Source: Actinomycetes bacterium | Lineage (GTDB): Bacteria; Actinomycetota; Acidimicrobiia; Acidimicrobiales; Microtrichaceae | Direction: 5' to 3' | Assembly (NCBI GenBank): GCA_030621865.1 | Contig: JAUXGW010000002.1 | Coordinates: 1-40,438 of the forward strand | DNA: 40,438 nt | Part shown: positions 7,592 to 16,315 of the stretch, piece after piece | Position numbering within the stretch: position 1 is the first letter of the stretch | Layout of the letters: every line of letters begins with the position of its first letter | Position numbers and translations under genes: made by a program | Notes under the pieces: model-generated | The model's input: only the letters and a program-made list of their open reading frames with translations | Told to the model about the DNA's origin: nothing | Database searches by the model: none

Positions 7592-9153
7592 ACGAATTGG
7601 ATACGGAGTCCCCTGACGAGTCCTCGGGGTCGGCCGCGGTTCCCTCGGATGGTTCGCCTCCGGATACTTCGGTCGAACAGCCCGGGGAAGCTTCTCCCGA
7701 GGACGGCGGTTCGGAGCAGTCTCTCGGCACCAAGGCGACGCGCGGGTTCCTCTGGGCAAACCTTGGAGTATTCACCCGCTACGGAACTGCTCTTGTTCTG
7801 GCGGCGCTCCTTGCCCGCTCGCTGAGCACATCCGAGTACAGCGCCATGGCAATCATGACCGTTGTGTTGCTGTACTTCGACACGGCGCTCGATCTCGGAA
7901 TGGGGGCAGCGCTCGTATACGAGCAGGAATCCGGCATCACCGAACGCGTGAAGGTGGCGTTCTCGGCGAACGTGGTTCTCGGCATGGTCCTGTCCGTGAT
8001 TGCAGTTGTGGCTGCCCCGCTGATCACGTCGTTCTTCAATCTCCAGGAGTACACGGCGGAGTTCCGTGCCATCGCACTCGTCACGTTCATCTCGGGGTTC
8101 GCCACCGTCCCGTGGTCTCTGTTCCTGCGAGACATGCAATTCCGGGATCGGGCCTACACCGAAGTGGCCAGGGATCTGACCAGATTTGTGGTCACCATCG
8201 GATTGGTTCTGGGTGGATTCGGGCTTTGGGGCGTGGTCCTCGGGTTTGTGGCGGCAAAGACTGTCTGGTTGATCGGAACCTGGTGGTTCCTTCATTTCAA
8301 ACCACAGTGGGCCTGGAATTCGGGGATTGTGCGCGACATGTTTTCGTACTCATGGAAGATGGCGGGAACGCGCTTCCTTGGTTTGTTGGCCCTCAATGGC
8401 GACTACTTCGTTGTCGGAAACAGGGCTTCGAATGATGTCGGGCTCTACTACCAGGCATTCCGCTTGCCCGAGTTCATCATGGCCGGTCAGCTCAATGCGA
8501 TGTCGGCGGTTCTGTTCCCGATGTACTCCCGCGTGCGCACCGAGGGAACTGTTGCCCTTCGTTCCGCAATGTACAAGGCCCTGCGGGTAGTGGGTCTGTT
8601 CTCGATTCCGGTGGGCATCGCCCTGGCGGTGCTGTCGAGGGACGCGTTCTCAGTGATGTTCGGCCATCAGGATCCGACTGGCATCATGACCATGCAGATC
8701 ATCTCACTCACCGGTTGCGTGGTGGGATTGGGATTCGCCACGGGTGATCTTCTCTTCGCCATGGGGCGTCCGGGCATCATGATGAAGCTCAACGCCATCA
8801 TGGTCCCTCTCATGCTGGGAGCGATGTGGATCGTGGGACCGTACGGGATCGTCTGGATAGCTGTCGTCCACTTCGTGACCGCCGTGGTGTTCACCTCGGT
8901 CAGGCAGGTGATTGTGAATCACCTCATCGAATCATCGATGGTTGCCGTGGGTGCGTCGCTGGTGCCCGGACTCATCGTTGGTCTCACAGTGGCCCTGGTG
9001 GCAGTTCCCGTGCGTGCAATCACTCCCGGCGGCTTCGGATCGTTGGTGGCTGTCACACTCGCCGTGGGTGTCGGTGCCCTGATTGGTTTCGGGGTTTCGA
9101 GCTCGGCAAGGGTCGAGATGGTAGATCTGGTGGCGAAACTGCGCGGGCGCTGA
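7588..9153 (+). CDS. Wzx-type lipid-linked oligosaccharide flippase (MOP superfamily)
   Basis: The 521-residue product begins with about 50 acidic, Ser/Pro-rich residues, then ATRGFLWANLGVFTRYGTALVLAALLARSL, a typical opening of polysaccharide exporters of the MATE/MOP superfamily. About 12-14 hydrophobic segments follow to the C-terminus. Family members flip undecaprenyl-diphosphate-linked repeat units across the cytoplasmic membrane for polymerisation. The GTG start overlaps the stop of the preceding Wzz-like gene (GTGA), which suggests translational coupling. Substrate specificity cannot be read from the sequence. The charged N-terminal tail is longer than in most relatives and might contact the Wzz-like partner, which is inference only. 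Confidence 0.85.
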   Translation: MNELDTESPDESSGSAAVPSDGSPPDTSVEQPGEASPEDGGSEQSLGTKATRGFLWANLGVFTRYGTALVLAALLARSLSTSEYSAMAIMTVVLLYFDTALDLGMGAALVYEQESGITERVKVAFSANVVLGMVLSVIAVVAAPLITSFFNLQEYTAEFRAIALVTFISGFATVPWSLFLRDMQFRDRAYTEVARDLTRFVVTIGLVLGGFGLWGVVLGFVAAKTVWLIGTWWFLHFKPQWAWNSGIVRDMFSYSWKMAGTRFLGLLALNGDYFVVGNRASNDVGLYYQAFRLPEFIMAGQLNAMSAVLFPMYSRVRTEGTVALRSAMYKALRVVGLFSIPVGIALAVLSRDAFSVMFGHQDPTGIMTMQIISLTGCVVGLGFATGDLLFAMGRPGIMMKLNAIMVPLMLGAMWIVGPYGIVWIAVVHFVTAVVFTSVRQVIVNHLIESSMVAVGASLVPGLIVGLTVALVAVPVRAITPGGFGSLVAVTLAVGVGALIGFGVSSSARVEMVDLVAKLRGR

Positions 9154-9222
9154 TGTTGCGGCGGTCAGGCAGTTGGTGCCTGTCGGTCACCAAGAGATGA
9201 AACATGACTGAGGAGATGTAAT

Positions 9223-10101
9223 ATGGCTGAACGAACCGAGAACGTCTGCCCTGCGTGTGGTGGTGTGGGCCGCGATCGCAACTATCGCGTCGACGACTAC
9301 GAGCTCTACCGATGTCGGGCATGCCGTACGGAGTTCCTGGTGCTGCGACTCGGCGGCCATCCTCTAGCGAAGAGCTACTGGGACGCCTACAAGCTTGAGG
9401 CGTATGGGAACGCTGACTCGCAAGCTGACTACAACGAGCGTTACGAGGAGATCTTCGCCGAAGCCCGCAAGTACACGTCGACGACAACCGAAGTCCTGGA
9501 CATCGGTTGTGGAATAGGTAACTTTCTCGATTGGGCCAATCACCATGATCACCATGCCGTGGGTGCGGAGATCGATCAGCTTGCCATCGAGGAGGCACAG
9601 CGCCGGGGCTTCAAGGTTCACCAGATCGAGACCATGGTTGACGAGGTCCGACCCGGATCCATTGACGTCTTCACCATGTGGGATGTGATCGAACACCTCC
9701 TGGATCCGCTCGAGGCCGTTGAGCGGGCGGTGACCATGTTGCGCCCTGGTGGTCTGGCGATATTCGAGACTCCCGACGTGTCATTCCCCCTGCGCCCGAT
9801 CTCGATCGGACTGAGAAGGATCGCGGAACCGATCCGCTACAGCGACGTGCTCTACTTCGCGGACCATCGGACCTACTTCTCCAACCAGGGTCTGGGAACA
9901 TTGTTGGAGTCTGCCGGTCTCGAGGTCATGACATCGATGTCCATGCTCTCACCCGGAGCGAAGATGAGGAACCTCTTCGAGAACATGGACAGCAATGCCT
10001 CCGGAAGGTCCATGTCATTTCTGTACGGCCCTCTGGAAAAGGTGATGAGGGCTACAGGCATGAACAACAAGATGATCATGATTGCCCGAAGGCCCTGGTA
10101 G
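9223..10101 (+). CDS. Class I SAM-dependent methyltransferase with N-terminal zinc-ribbon-like motif
   Basis: The 292-residue protein starts with two Cys pairs (CPACGG and CRAC, residues about 9-30) resembling the zinc ribbon of sugar methyltransferases. A Rossmann methyltransferase core follows: VLDIGCGIGNFLDWA (motif I), the acidic loop VGAEID, MWDVIEHLLDP and LRPGGLAIFETPD. Such proteins often methylate sugars or sugar nucleotides in polysaccharide loci; the substrate here is unknown. The ATG at 9223 is preceded by GAGGAG at a good distance. The 69-nt gap after the flippase gene contains a small hairpin (CAGGCA-GTTGG-TGCCTG, 9166-9182) without a U-run. It converges with the FemAB-like gene across 23 bp holding the palindrome CCCGCGCGGG. 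Confidence 0.85.
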   Translation: MAERTENVCPACGGVGRDRNYRVDDYELYRCRACRTEFLVLRLGGHPLAKSYWDAYKLEAYGNADSQADYNERYEEIFAEARKYTSTTTEVLDIGCGIGNFLDWANHHDHHAVGAEIDQLAIEEAQRRGFKVHQIETMVDEVRPGSIDVFTMWDVIEHLLDPLEAVERAVTMLRPGGLAIFETPDVSFPLRPISIGLRRIAEPIRYSDVLYFADHRTYFSNQGLGTLLESAGLEVMTSMSMLSPGAKMRNLFENMDSNASGRSMSFLYGPLEKVMRATGMNNKMIMIARRPW

Positions 10102-10124
10102 GTCCGCTCCGCTCCCCGCGCGGG

Positions 10125-11207
10125 CTATCTCAGGCTCTGTTTCACGCCCCGTACGAGCTTGGTGGTTCGCTCTTCCCCGAGACTCTTGTTCAGCAAGGAC
10201 ACAATTCCCTCGATCCGGTCCTTCAAGACGTCCGCAGCCACCGACGCGATCCAACTCTTCGTGGCGGTTGCGGCTCCGCGAGCCCGGATGATGTCCCGTT
10301 CTCCCGTAGACCAGTCGTCCTTGTACCTCTCGTCGCCGCGAAGCAGGTCGAACTCCGTGATTCCTGTGTTTTGCGCCCATCGGATGACTTCCGCCTTCAG
10401 CACTGATCCACTACCCCGGTAGTCGCGATCCGTGAGGCGCCCGGCTTGGTAAAAGGCTGTGGTGTTGCCGGCGTTCAGTTCGAGTTCAGACGCGATCACG
10501 AATCCTTCCTCGTTCGCGAGTTCGTGAATCACCACATCACCGACGGCATGACCGGCAGCTACGGCATCATGAAATCGCGTCCATCCACTCGCGAAAGCAG
10601 TCTCGTCCTCCCAGCGTTGCTCATGCAGCTCGAGGAGCCTCATGAGGGCACCGTCGACATCAGAGGTCACCCTCCGGGTGGTGAATCCGGACTTGGCCAG
10701 CCGCTTGCCGCTTCGTTTGATGGTGCTGCGAAGCCTGCCAGGCACTCCCGCAATCGGATCGGTGCCCGGCTCGAGCTCCATGAACGGGCAGGGAGTTCTC
10801 TCGATGATGTTCAAACCGAGAAGGGCTGGGAGTGCACAGGTTGGGGTAAGCCCATCGAGGTCAACCATCGCCCGGCAGGCCCAGAGCCACCGCGCGACTG
10901 CTTTGGTCACGGCCGGTCTGAAGTCCGGGTCTGCGATCAAATCCATGTGGTCCGGTGCCAGCACACCTTGGCCGGCGAACCGAACCCGCGGTACTCGCAG
11001 GAGGCCTTTGCCGTGTGTGTCAACCTCGAACGCAGCACCACCAACCAGCAGGTTGCCGCTGAAGCAACACAGCACCACGAGTTCTCCGGAAGCGGTGTTG
11101 TCGATCCACCACGACTTGAGGAAGGGTGATGGATGGGGTTGGTGGTCAACCAATCGGTCCCACTGCTCGGACAATGTTCCGACAGACGGTCGTGATTGCA
11201 GTTCCAT
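10125..11207 (-). CDS. FemAB/BioF2-like GNAT family acyltransferase
   Basis: This is the only gene of the polysaccharide locus on the minus strand. The product (360 residues from ATG 11207) has the two-lobed FemAB-type GNAT pattern: an N-terminal lobe with PSPFLKSWW, then a C-terminal lobe with FYQAGRLTDRDYRGSGSVLKAEVI and GITEFDLLRGDERYKDDW, which is characteristic of BioF2-like (Acetyltransf_6) proteins. Members often sit in exopolysaccharide clusters and are thought to acylate or aminoacylate a sugar or lipid intermediate. The open frame reaches ATG 11345, which would add 46 residues; I chose 11207 because a weak CACACT box lies 8 nt upstream and because the extra residues look disordered. 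The 238-bp divergent gap to 11446 shows no other gene. Confidence 0.75.
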   Translation of the reverse strand: MELQSRPSVGTLSEQWDRLVDHQPHPSPFLKSWWIDNTASGELVVLCCFSGNLLVGGAAFEVDTHGKGLLRVPRVRFAGQGVLAPDHMDLIADPDFRPAVTKAVARWLWACRAMVDLDGLTPTCALPALLGLNIIERTPCPFMELEPGTDPIAGVPGRLRSTIKRSGKRLAKSGFTTRRVTSDVDGALMRLLELHEQRWEDETAFASGWTRFHDAVAAGHAVGDVVIHELANEEGFVIASELELNAGNTTAFYQAGRLTDRDYRGSGSVLKAEVIRWAQNTGITEFDLLRGDERYKDDWSTGERDIIRARGAATATKSWIASVAADVLKDRIEGIVSLLNKSLGEERTTKLVRGVKQSLR

Positions 11208-11445
11208 CGGGGGCAAGTGTGGCCGAGCGAGCGGCCTGCTGTCATCCTGTGATGGCTGCGAGGTGCCGCGCGCTGGCGAACGAGTGGCCTGTTCGAACCA
11301 GACTGGGGGCGGACCCGGGGACAACAGATGGGTCATTTCGCCCATTTCTGAGATCTGCCTTGACGGGTGGCACTCGTCACAACTTAACTGACGTTGCTGC
11401 GTTGGACGGTCTTGGCCGATCGTTCAGGGGGAATCAGGGGCGAAT

Positions 11446-12948
11446 GTGCTGAGAATCAACGAGAATGATGGTGCACTGGGGGAGTCGGGCACTGGCGTCC
11501 GTCTGGCCACCGAACTGCTCGAGCCTTCCACCAGCGTCCAGTCCGCGACCGTGCTCCTCAACCCGCCGAAGCGTTCACTTCCCGAGCGCGATCGCCGCGC
11601 AACGGGACGATTCGTCCAGGATCTCGGACACCTCCTGGACGCCGCTGCCGTGGGTATCCCGCTGCTGCTTTCGAGCTTCGTCGAAGACAGCGTGATCTCC
11701 GTCCCCGTGGTGCTTCTCTTCGTGGTTGTGGCCACAGGCCTCCTGTGGCCGACTCACCGTCGCGGCCTCCACGTCGTTTCCCCCGGTGAGGCGCTCTCCT
11801 CCGTTGTGGTCCGACTTGCACTGGCTCCGGTCGTTACCTGGGCTCTGCTCATGATCGTGCGCTGGAGTGATGGTCTGGGCGTTTCCCGCTTCATCGATGT
11901 CGTGGCGATACTCCAGATCATGATCTTCACGATTCCTCTTGTGTTGATCGGAAGAGTGATCAGCTATTGGCTTTCGCGACGGGCTCGAACCAAGGGATAC
12001 GACCTCGAGGACACACTGATTCTCGGCTCCGGCCCGACCGGTCTGGAGATCGCTCAGGCATTGACTGACAATCCGGCGTTCGGACTGGTGCCCTGTGGCT
12101 TCATTGACGGCTTCGAGGATGACACGATGCTCCCATTGGTGGGGCGACCCGGCGATCTCCCCCAGATCCTGAAGGAGACCGGCATCCACAATGTGGTCAT
12201 CGCATTCGGTGCTGCGAGCGAAGCGGAGCTGGTGTCGATCGTTCGCCGGTGTCACGACTGCGACGTTTCCTTCTACGTCGTCCCTCGCCTCTTCGAACTT
12301 GGCATTTCCAAGTCGGAGGTTGGTCACGAGGTTGATGGTCTCCCCCTGGTGAGGGTCCAGACAGTCTGCACCTCATCCAGCATCTGGCCAGCCAAACGTG
12401 CCTTTGACCTGATTACGTCTGGCCTTCTGACGTTGCTCATGATGCCGGTCTTCCTCGGCTGCGCCCTGGCAGTGAAGCTGACATCATCCGGACCGGTGTT
12501 CTTCAAGCAGGTGAGGATCGGCATCGGTGGCAAGCCGTTCGAGATCCTCAAGTTCCGTACCATGACCGTCAACGATGACTCCAACACGCAGTGGTCGGTC
12601 GACGAGGACGATCGCGTGACTGCGATCGGCAAACTCCTGAGACCGTCGCACCTTGACGAACTTCCCCAGCTACTCAATGTCCTGAGAGGCGACATGTCGC
12701 TCGTTGGACCACGGCCGGAACGGCCTCATTTCGTGGAGCAGTTCTCGGGTGAGATCGATGGATACGAACACCGGCACCGCGTGCCGGTGGGTATAACCGG
12801 TTGGGCTCAGGTGAACGGCTTCTGGGGAGACACCTCCATGGAAACCCGGGTTCGTCTGGACAATCGATACATTGAGAACTGGTCGATCTGGCGTGATCTC
12901 GTGATCGCGTTGCGAACGTTCCCGACCTTGTTCGGCAAACGCCGCTGA
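11446..12948 (+). CDS. Undecaprenyl-phosphate sugar-1-phosphate transferase (WbaP/CpsE family)
   Basis: The 500-residue membrane enzyme would start repeat-unit synthesis by moving a sugar-1-phosphate onto undecaprenyl phosphate. Four or five hydrophobic segments fill residues about 60-185. A nucleotide-binding-like domain follows (TLILGSGPTGLEIAQ near 198), and then the catalytic bacterial sugar transferase domain from about 310: KRAFDLITSG, GGKPFEILKFRTM, HLDELPQLLNVLRGDMSLVGPRPERP and GITGWAQVNG. All are canonical. The GTG start at 11446 is preceded by AGGGG (11436-11440). An ATG two bases upstream is out of frame and stops at once. The exact sugar (galactose, glucose, GlcNAc and so on) cannot be inferred. 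Confidence 0.9.
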   Translation: MLRINENDGALGESGTGVRLATELLEPSTSVQSATVLLNPPKRSLPERDRRATGRFVQDLGHLLDAAAVGIPLLLSSFVEDSVISVPVVLLFVVVATGLLWPTHRRGLHVVSPGEALSSVVVRLALAPVVTWALLMIVRWSDGLGVSRFIDVVAILQIMIFTIPLVLIGRVISYWLSRRARTKGYDLEDTLILGSGPTGLEIAQALTDNPAFGLVPCGFIDGFEDDTMLPLVGRPGDLPQILKETGIHNVVIAFGAASEAELVSIVRRCHDCDVSFYVVPRLFELGISKSEVGHEVDGLPLVRVQTVCTSSSIWPAKRAFDLITSGLLTLLMMPVFLGCALAVKLTSSGPVFFKQVRIGIGGKPFEILKFRTMTVNDDSNTQWSVDEDDRVTAIGKLLRPSHLDELPQLLNVLRGDMSLVGPRPERPHFVEQFSGEIDGYEHRHRVPVGITGWAQVNGFWGDTSMETRVRLDNRYIENWSIWRDLVIALRTFPTLFGKRR

Positions 12949-13008
12949 GCGAAGCGGGCTGAATCGGTTTCAGAACCGCCGCCGCTGCAGGCTGATCCCC
13001 AGTTCCTG

Positions 13009-14271
13009 ATGTCCGATTCGATGCAGACAGTCCTGTTCGTCACTTCCCGATTTCCGTACCCGATAGAACGGGGTGACAAGCTTCGCGCCTATCACCAGAT
13101 CCGGTCGTTGTCACCGCACGCCAAGGTTGTCCTGGTCGCCATCGTGGAGGGTGAAGTCCGGCCGGAAGATCTGAGCGAGTTGGAGCCGCACTGCGAACGC
13201 ATCCATCTTGTCCACAAATCCCGTCTTCAGAGCATCCCTTCAGTGCTGATGGCAGTGTTGCGCGGCATCCCCATGCAGGTGGGCTACTTCAGAACCCGAT
13301 CCGTGATGGACCAGATCGCCCGAATCGTGGAAACGGAATCCCCTGACCGGATCTACTGTCAACTCATCCGAACGGCTTGGGCTGCACCCGGTTCGGGCGT
13401 CCCGTCCACGATCGACTACCAGGACTCCATGAGTGCTGCTGCGAATCGCAGGGCGGAGGTGGTGAAGGCGCCTCTGAAACAGTTCTGGCAGTTGGAGTCG
13501 AAACGCCTTGCCCGGTACGAGCAGGAGTCCTTCGCGTGGTTCCAGAACCGGATCATCATCTCCAGCCAGGATCGTCGCACTTTCAATTTTCCCGGAGCCG
13601 AGTCCATGGACGTGCTGGGAAATGGGGTGGATGCAGAGTTCTTTGATCCCGATGCCCTGAGCGCCGCCATAGCTGGGGGAACCGCTGGGAAGTCGACCGG
13701 GGCAGCAGAGATGATCCGTGGCGGCCGATTCGCCATGGGATTCATCGGAAACCTCGGGTATCCACCGAACATCTCCGCGGTGGATGTGCTGGTCAATGAA
13801 GTGTTGCCGGAGATCCGTACCGGGATGCCGGATGCAAACTGCCTGCTCGCGGGAGCGAGACCGGCGCGGTCGGTGCTGCATTTGGGGAGCGACCATGTGT
13901 CCGTGGTCGGGTGGGTCGACGACATCCGCACGGCTTACGCGTCAACTGACGTGATGGTTGCGCCGCTGTTCATGGGTGCCGGGCAACAGAACAAAGTCCT
14001 CGAGGCGATGGCCATGGGGATCCCGGTGGTCACAACTGATTTGGTCAACAACGCCATAGGTGCCAAAGATGGGCGTGAGATCCTCCTGGCGGGTTCCGCC
14101 GGGGAGTTTGCCACCCAGACACTTCGGTTGCTGCAGGACGAGAACTTGTACAGCCGAGTTTCTGCCGGGGGATCGAAGTTTGTGCGTGAGAAGTTCAGTT
14201 GGCAAGCGGTTGGTCGCCAACTTGCTTCGATCCTTGGAGTGGGGCCGACGACGAATGATTCAGATGAATGA
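13009..14271 (+). CDS. GT-B glycosyltransferase (TIGR03087-like)
   Basis: The 420-residue protein has an N-terminal acceptor-side Rossmann fold (VLFVTSRFPYPIERGDKLRAY near residue 7) and a C-terminal nucleotide-sugar half (GFIGNLGYPPN, SVVGWVDDIRTAYASTDVMVAPL, GAGQQNKVLEAMAMGIPVVTT) with the Glu-containing signature of retaining GT4-like enzymes. The N-terminal sequence is like the subfamily I know as TIGR03087, which was described with exosortase loci, but no exosortase is present here. It probably adds a sugar to the lipid-linked repeat unit. Start choice is uncertain: ATG 13009 or ATG 13021, neither with a good ribosome-binding site. It lies 60 nt after the priming transferase gene in the same orientation. 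Confidence 0.87.
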   Translation: MSDSMQTVLFVTSRFPYPIERGDKLRAYHQIRSLSPHAKVVLVAIVEGEVRPEDLSELEPHCERIHLVHKSRLQSIPSVLMAVLRGIPMQVGYFRTRSVMDQIARIVETESPDRIYCQLIRTAWAAPGSGVPSTIDYQDSMSAAANRRAEVVKAPLKQFWQLESKRLARYEQESFAWFQNRIIISSQDRRTFNFPGAESMDVLGNGVDAEFFDPDALSAAIAGGTAGKSTGAAEMIRGGRFAMGFIGNLGYPPNISAVDVLVNEVLPEIRTGMPDANCLLAGARPARSVLHLGSDHVSVVGWVDDIRTAYASTDVMVAPLFMGAGQQNKVLEAMAMGIPVVTTDLVNNAIGAKDGREILLAGSAGEFATQTLRLLQDENLYSRVSAGGSKFVREKFSWQAVGRQLASILGVGPTTNDSDE

Positions 14272-14322
14272 TTCAAGGGACCGGAAGGTCGGCAGCGAGA
14301 CGATGGACAGTGGGAAGAAACA

Positions 14323-15066
14323 GTGAAAAAACAGATGCAGAGCCTGCTTCAGCGGTTGCTGGGCTTCGAGTACTACTTGTTCTGGTTCTCCCGGTACAAG
14401 GTGAGGACCCTGCGATGGGACCGCAACGAGGGGGATGCCCTGCGATTCATCTCCGACCTGCCCCGTGACGGGGTGGCGCTCGACGTTGGTGCGAACATCG
14501 GAATCATGACCGTGTTGATGGCCAAGCGCCTCACCGGCGGCACGGTGCATTCCTTCGAGCCCATCCCGGAGAATTTCAAGGCCCTCAGGCGCATAGTCGA
14601 GCACTATGGGCTTTCAAACGTGGTGCTGCACCACGTGGCGCTGGGCGAGACCGAGGGGACCCTGGAGATGATCATGCCTGAGCAGGAGAACGTCCGGATG
14701 CAGGGACTGAGCCATGTGGTCGACCCTGACGACCCGAACGAAGCTGGCGAACGTTATTCGGTACCACAGCATGCATTGGACGGGTTCGCAGAACTCGAAG
14801 GGGCCAAGGTCACCGGCATCAAGATCGACGTGGAGAACCACGAGCGTTATGTGTTCAAGGGCGGACTCGATCTCATCCGGAGCAACCGCCCGCTCGTGTA
14901 CTCGGAACTGGGTCACAACGAGAACCGAACAGCTGCTTTCGAGATGTTCAGGGAGCTCGACTACCAGATCGGCGTTCTTCGGGGTGACCGCGTGGTGCCT
15001 TTCGATGATTCAGTGCACGACGAGCACAACTTCTTCCTGAGTCCCGGAGATCTTTCGGCATGCTGA
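14323..15066 (+). CDS. FkbM family methyltransferase
   Basis: This 247-residue SAM-dependent methyltransferase shows GVALDVGANIGIMTVLMAKRL (motif I), VHSFEPIPENFKALRRIV, VVLHHVALGETEGTLEM and the FkbM-type segment VTGIKIDVENHERYVFKGG. FkbM enzymes O-methylate hydroxyl groups of sugars or polyketides; in this locus a glycan sugar is the likely target. The GTG start at 14323 follows GGGAAG. It ends the polysaccharide locus, 70 nt before tRNA-Gln. A 7-bp inverted repeat (GCTGATC/GATCAGC, 15062-15068 and 15084-15090) overlaps its stop region but has no U-tract. Confidence 0.88.
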   Translation: MKKQMQSLLQRLLGFEYYLFWFSRYKVRTLRWDRNEGDALRFISDLPRDGVALDVGANIGIMTVLMAKRLTGGTVHSFEPIPENFKALRRIVEHYGLSNVVLHHVALGETEGTLEMIMPEQENVRMQGLSHVVDPDDPNEAGERYSVPQHALDGFAELEGAKVTGIKIDVENHERYVFKGGLDLIRSNRPLVYSELGHNENRTAAFEMFRELDYQIGVLRGDRVVPFDDSVHDEHNFFLSPGDLSAC

Positions 15067-15095
15067 TCTGGCTACCGAAATGTGATCAGCTCCTG

Positions 15096-15126
15096 TTGAA
15101 GGCGGCGAAGCCCCCACGGGTACGGT
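15096..15126 (+). promoter_or_regulatory. Candidate promoter of tRNA-Gln
   Basis: TTGAAG (15096-15101) and TACGGT (15121-15126) are 19 bp apart. Transcription would begin a few bases before the mature tRNA 5' end at 15137. The spacing is slightly long, but the -10 box is identical to the one used by tatD. Confidence 0.45.
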
Positions 15127-15136
15127 GGTGCAGCGA

Positions 15137-15212
15137 TCTCGGGTAGTTCAACTGGCAGAACGCCTGGCTTTGGCCCAGGAGGTTGCAGGTTCGAGCCCTG
15201 CCCCGAGAGCCA
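15137..15212 (+). tRNA. tRNA-Gln (anticodon TTG), CCA encoded
   Basis: The cloverleaf folds fully by eye. The acceptor stem TCTCGGG (15137-15143) pairs with CCCGAGA (15202-15208). The D stem is GTTC/GAAC, the anticodon stem CCTGG/CCAGG (15163-15167 and 15175-15179), and the loop CTTTGGC has anticodon TTG at 15170-15172. The T stem is GCAGG/CCTGC (15185-15189 and 15197-15201). The discriminator is G15209 and CCA is encoded at 15210-15212. A U1-A72 pair is typical of tRNA-Gln. The final A of CCA is also the first base of the glmU ATG. Confidence 0.97.
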
Positions 15213-16315
15213 TGACTGACGCTTCTTCCAACAACCTGTCTGCCATCCTGCTGGCTGCCGGCCAGGGCAGTCGCATGCGCTCAGAGCGTCCGAAGCCCCT
15301 GCATCGACTGTGTGGGCAGCCGATGCTGGCTTACGTTCTCGAGTCGCTGGGGACTCTCGACGCCAAAAGGGCCGTGGTCGTTGTCGGCCACAAAGGCGAA
15401 TGGGTCACCAAGAAGATGCAGGAGCTGGTCACCCAACTACCTCTTGAATTCGTCGAACAGCGCGTGCAGCGCGGGACCGGCGACGCCGCGATGGTTGGCC
15501 TTGTGGGCCTTTCGGAAAGCGAGGAAGACGGTGAGGTGTTGGTACTGCCCGGTGACACGCCGCTGCTGCGGGCCGAGACCCTTGCTGAGTTGGTGAAGCA
15601 GCACCGCTCGACTGAGGCCGCAGCCACGGTGCTCACCGCCGAAATGGATGACCCGGGCGGGTATGGCCGTGTTGTCCGGGCGGCCGATGGCTCCGTCCTG
15701 CGGATCGTGGAACACCGTGATGCCAGCCCCGACGAACTGGCAGTCACCGAAGTCAACACTTCCATCTACTGCTTCCGCCGATCGCTGCTGAGTCCGGCGC
15801 TCCGCCGTATCGAACCGGACAATTCCCAAGGTGAGTATTACCTGACCGACGTGATCGACGTGCTGGTGTCCGCCGGCCACAGCGTGGAGGCAGTTGTTGT
15901 CCTTGATCCGGACGAAACAAGCGGTGTCAATGACCGCCTCCAGTTGGCACAGGCCGAATCGGAGTTGCGGCGCCGCACCAATGATCAGTTGATGCGATCC
16001 GGGGTGACGATGGTCGACCCACTCACCACCTATGTGGACACGACTGTTGAAATCGGCCGGGACGTGACGCTGTTCCCCGGAGCAATTCTTTCCGGGGAAA
16101 CGGTGGTTGGTGACCGTACCGAGATCGGTTCCGGATGTCATCTGGTGGACACCAGGATTGGTGCCGATTGTGTACTGGACAAGACCGTCTCCGATGGCGC
16201 CAGCATCGCCGACGGCTCCCATGTGGGTCCGTTTGCGCATCTCGGACCCGGGGCAGAGGTCTCCGCCGGTACATCCACCGGAGCCTTCTTCGCACTCGGT
16301 GCCGATCGGGGCTAG
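15212..16315 (+). CDS. glmU: GlmU-like N-acetylglucosamine-1-phosphate uridylyltransferase with truncated acetyltransferase domain
   Basis: The N-terminal pyrophosphorylase domain is intact: AILLAAGQGSRMRSERPKPLH near residue 10, QRVQRGTGDAAM, VLPGDTPLL, GYGRVVR, EVNTSIYCF and SQGEYYLTDVI. It makes UDP-GlcNAc from UTP and GlcNAc-1-phosphate for peptidoglycan and glycans. The C-terminal left-handed beta-helix begins normally but stops at 367 residues, against about 450-490 in full GlmU. The Arg of the usual LRPG is Gly here (HLGPG), and the coils with the catalytic His/Tyr/Asn are absent, so acetyltransferase activity is unlikely. No continuation was found in other frames before prs. ATG 15212 shares its A with the tRNA CCA end and has no near Shine-Dalgarno; the next in-frame ATG (15275) would delete the catalytic loop. 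Confidence 0.9.
   Translation: MTDASSNNLSAILLAAGQGSRMRSERPKPLHRLCGQPMLAYVLESLGTLDAKRAVVVVGHKGEWVTKKMQELVTQLPLEFVEQRVQRGTGDAAMVGLVGLSESEEDGEVLVLPGDTPLLRAETLAELVKQHRSTEAAATVLTAEMDDPGGYGRVVRAADGSVLRIVEHRDASPDELAVTEVNTSIYCFRRSLLSPALRRIEPDNSQGEYYLTDVIDVLVSAGHSVEAVVVLDPDETSGVNDRLQLAQAESELRRRTNDQLMRSGVTMVDPLTTYVDTTVEIGRDVTLFPGAILSGETVVGDRTEIGSGCHLVDTRIGADCVLDKTVSDGASIADGSHVGPFAHLGPGAEVSAGTSTGAFFALGADRG

Noticed and set aside
13009-14271. Exosortase/PEP-CTERM system, because the glycosyltransferase resembles TIGR03087
   Set aside because: No exosortase gene or PEP-CTERM substrate is visible in the window, so the resemblance only supports a glycosyltransferase call.
15062-15090. GCTGATC/GATCAGC inverted repeat as a terminator of the polysaccharide operon
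   Set aside because: The loop is 15 nt and no U-run follows, so a rho-independent terminator is not supported.
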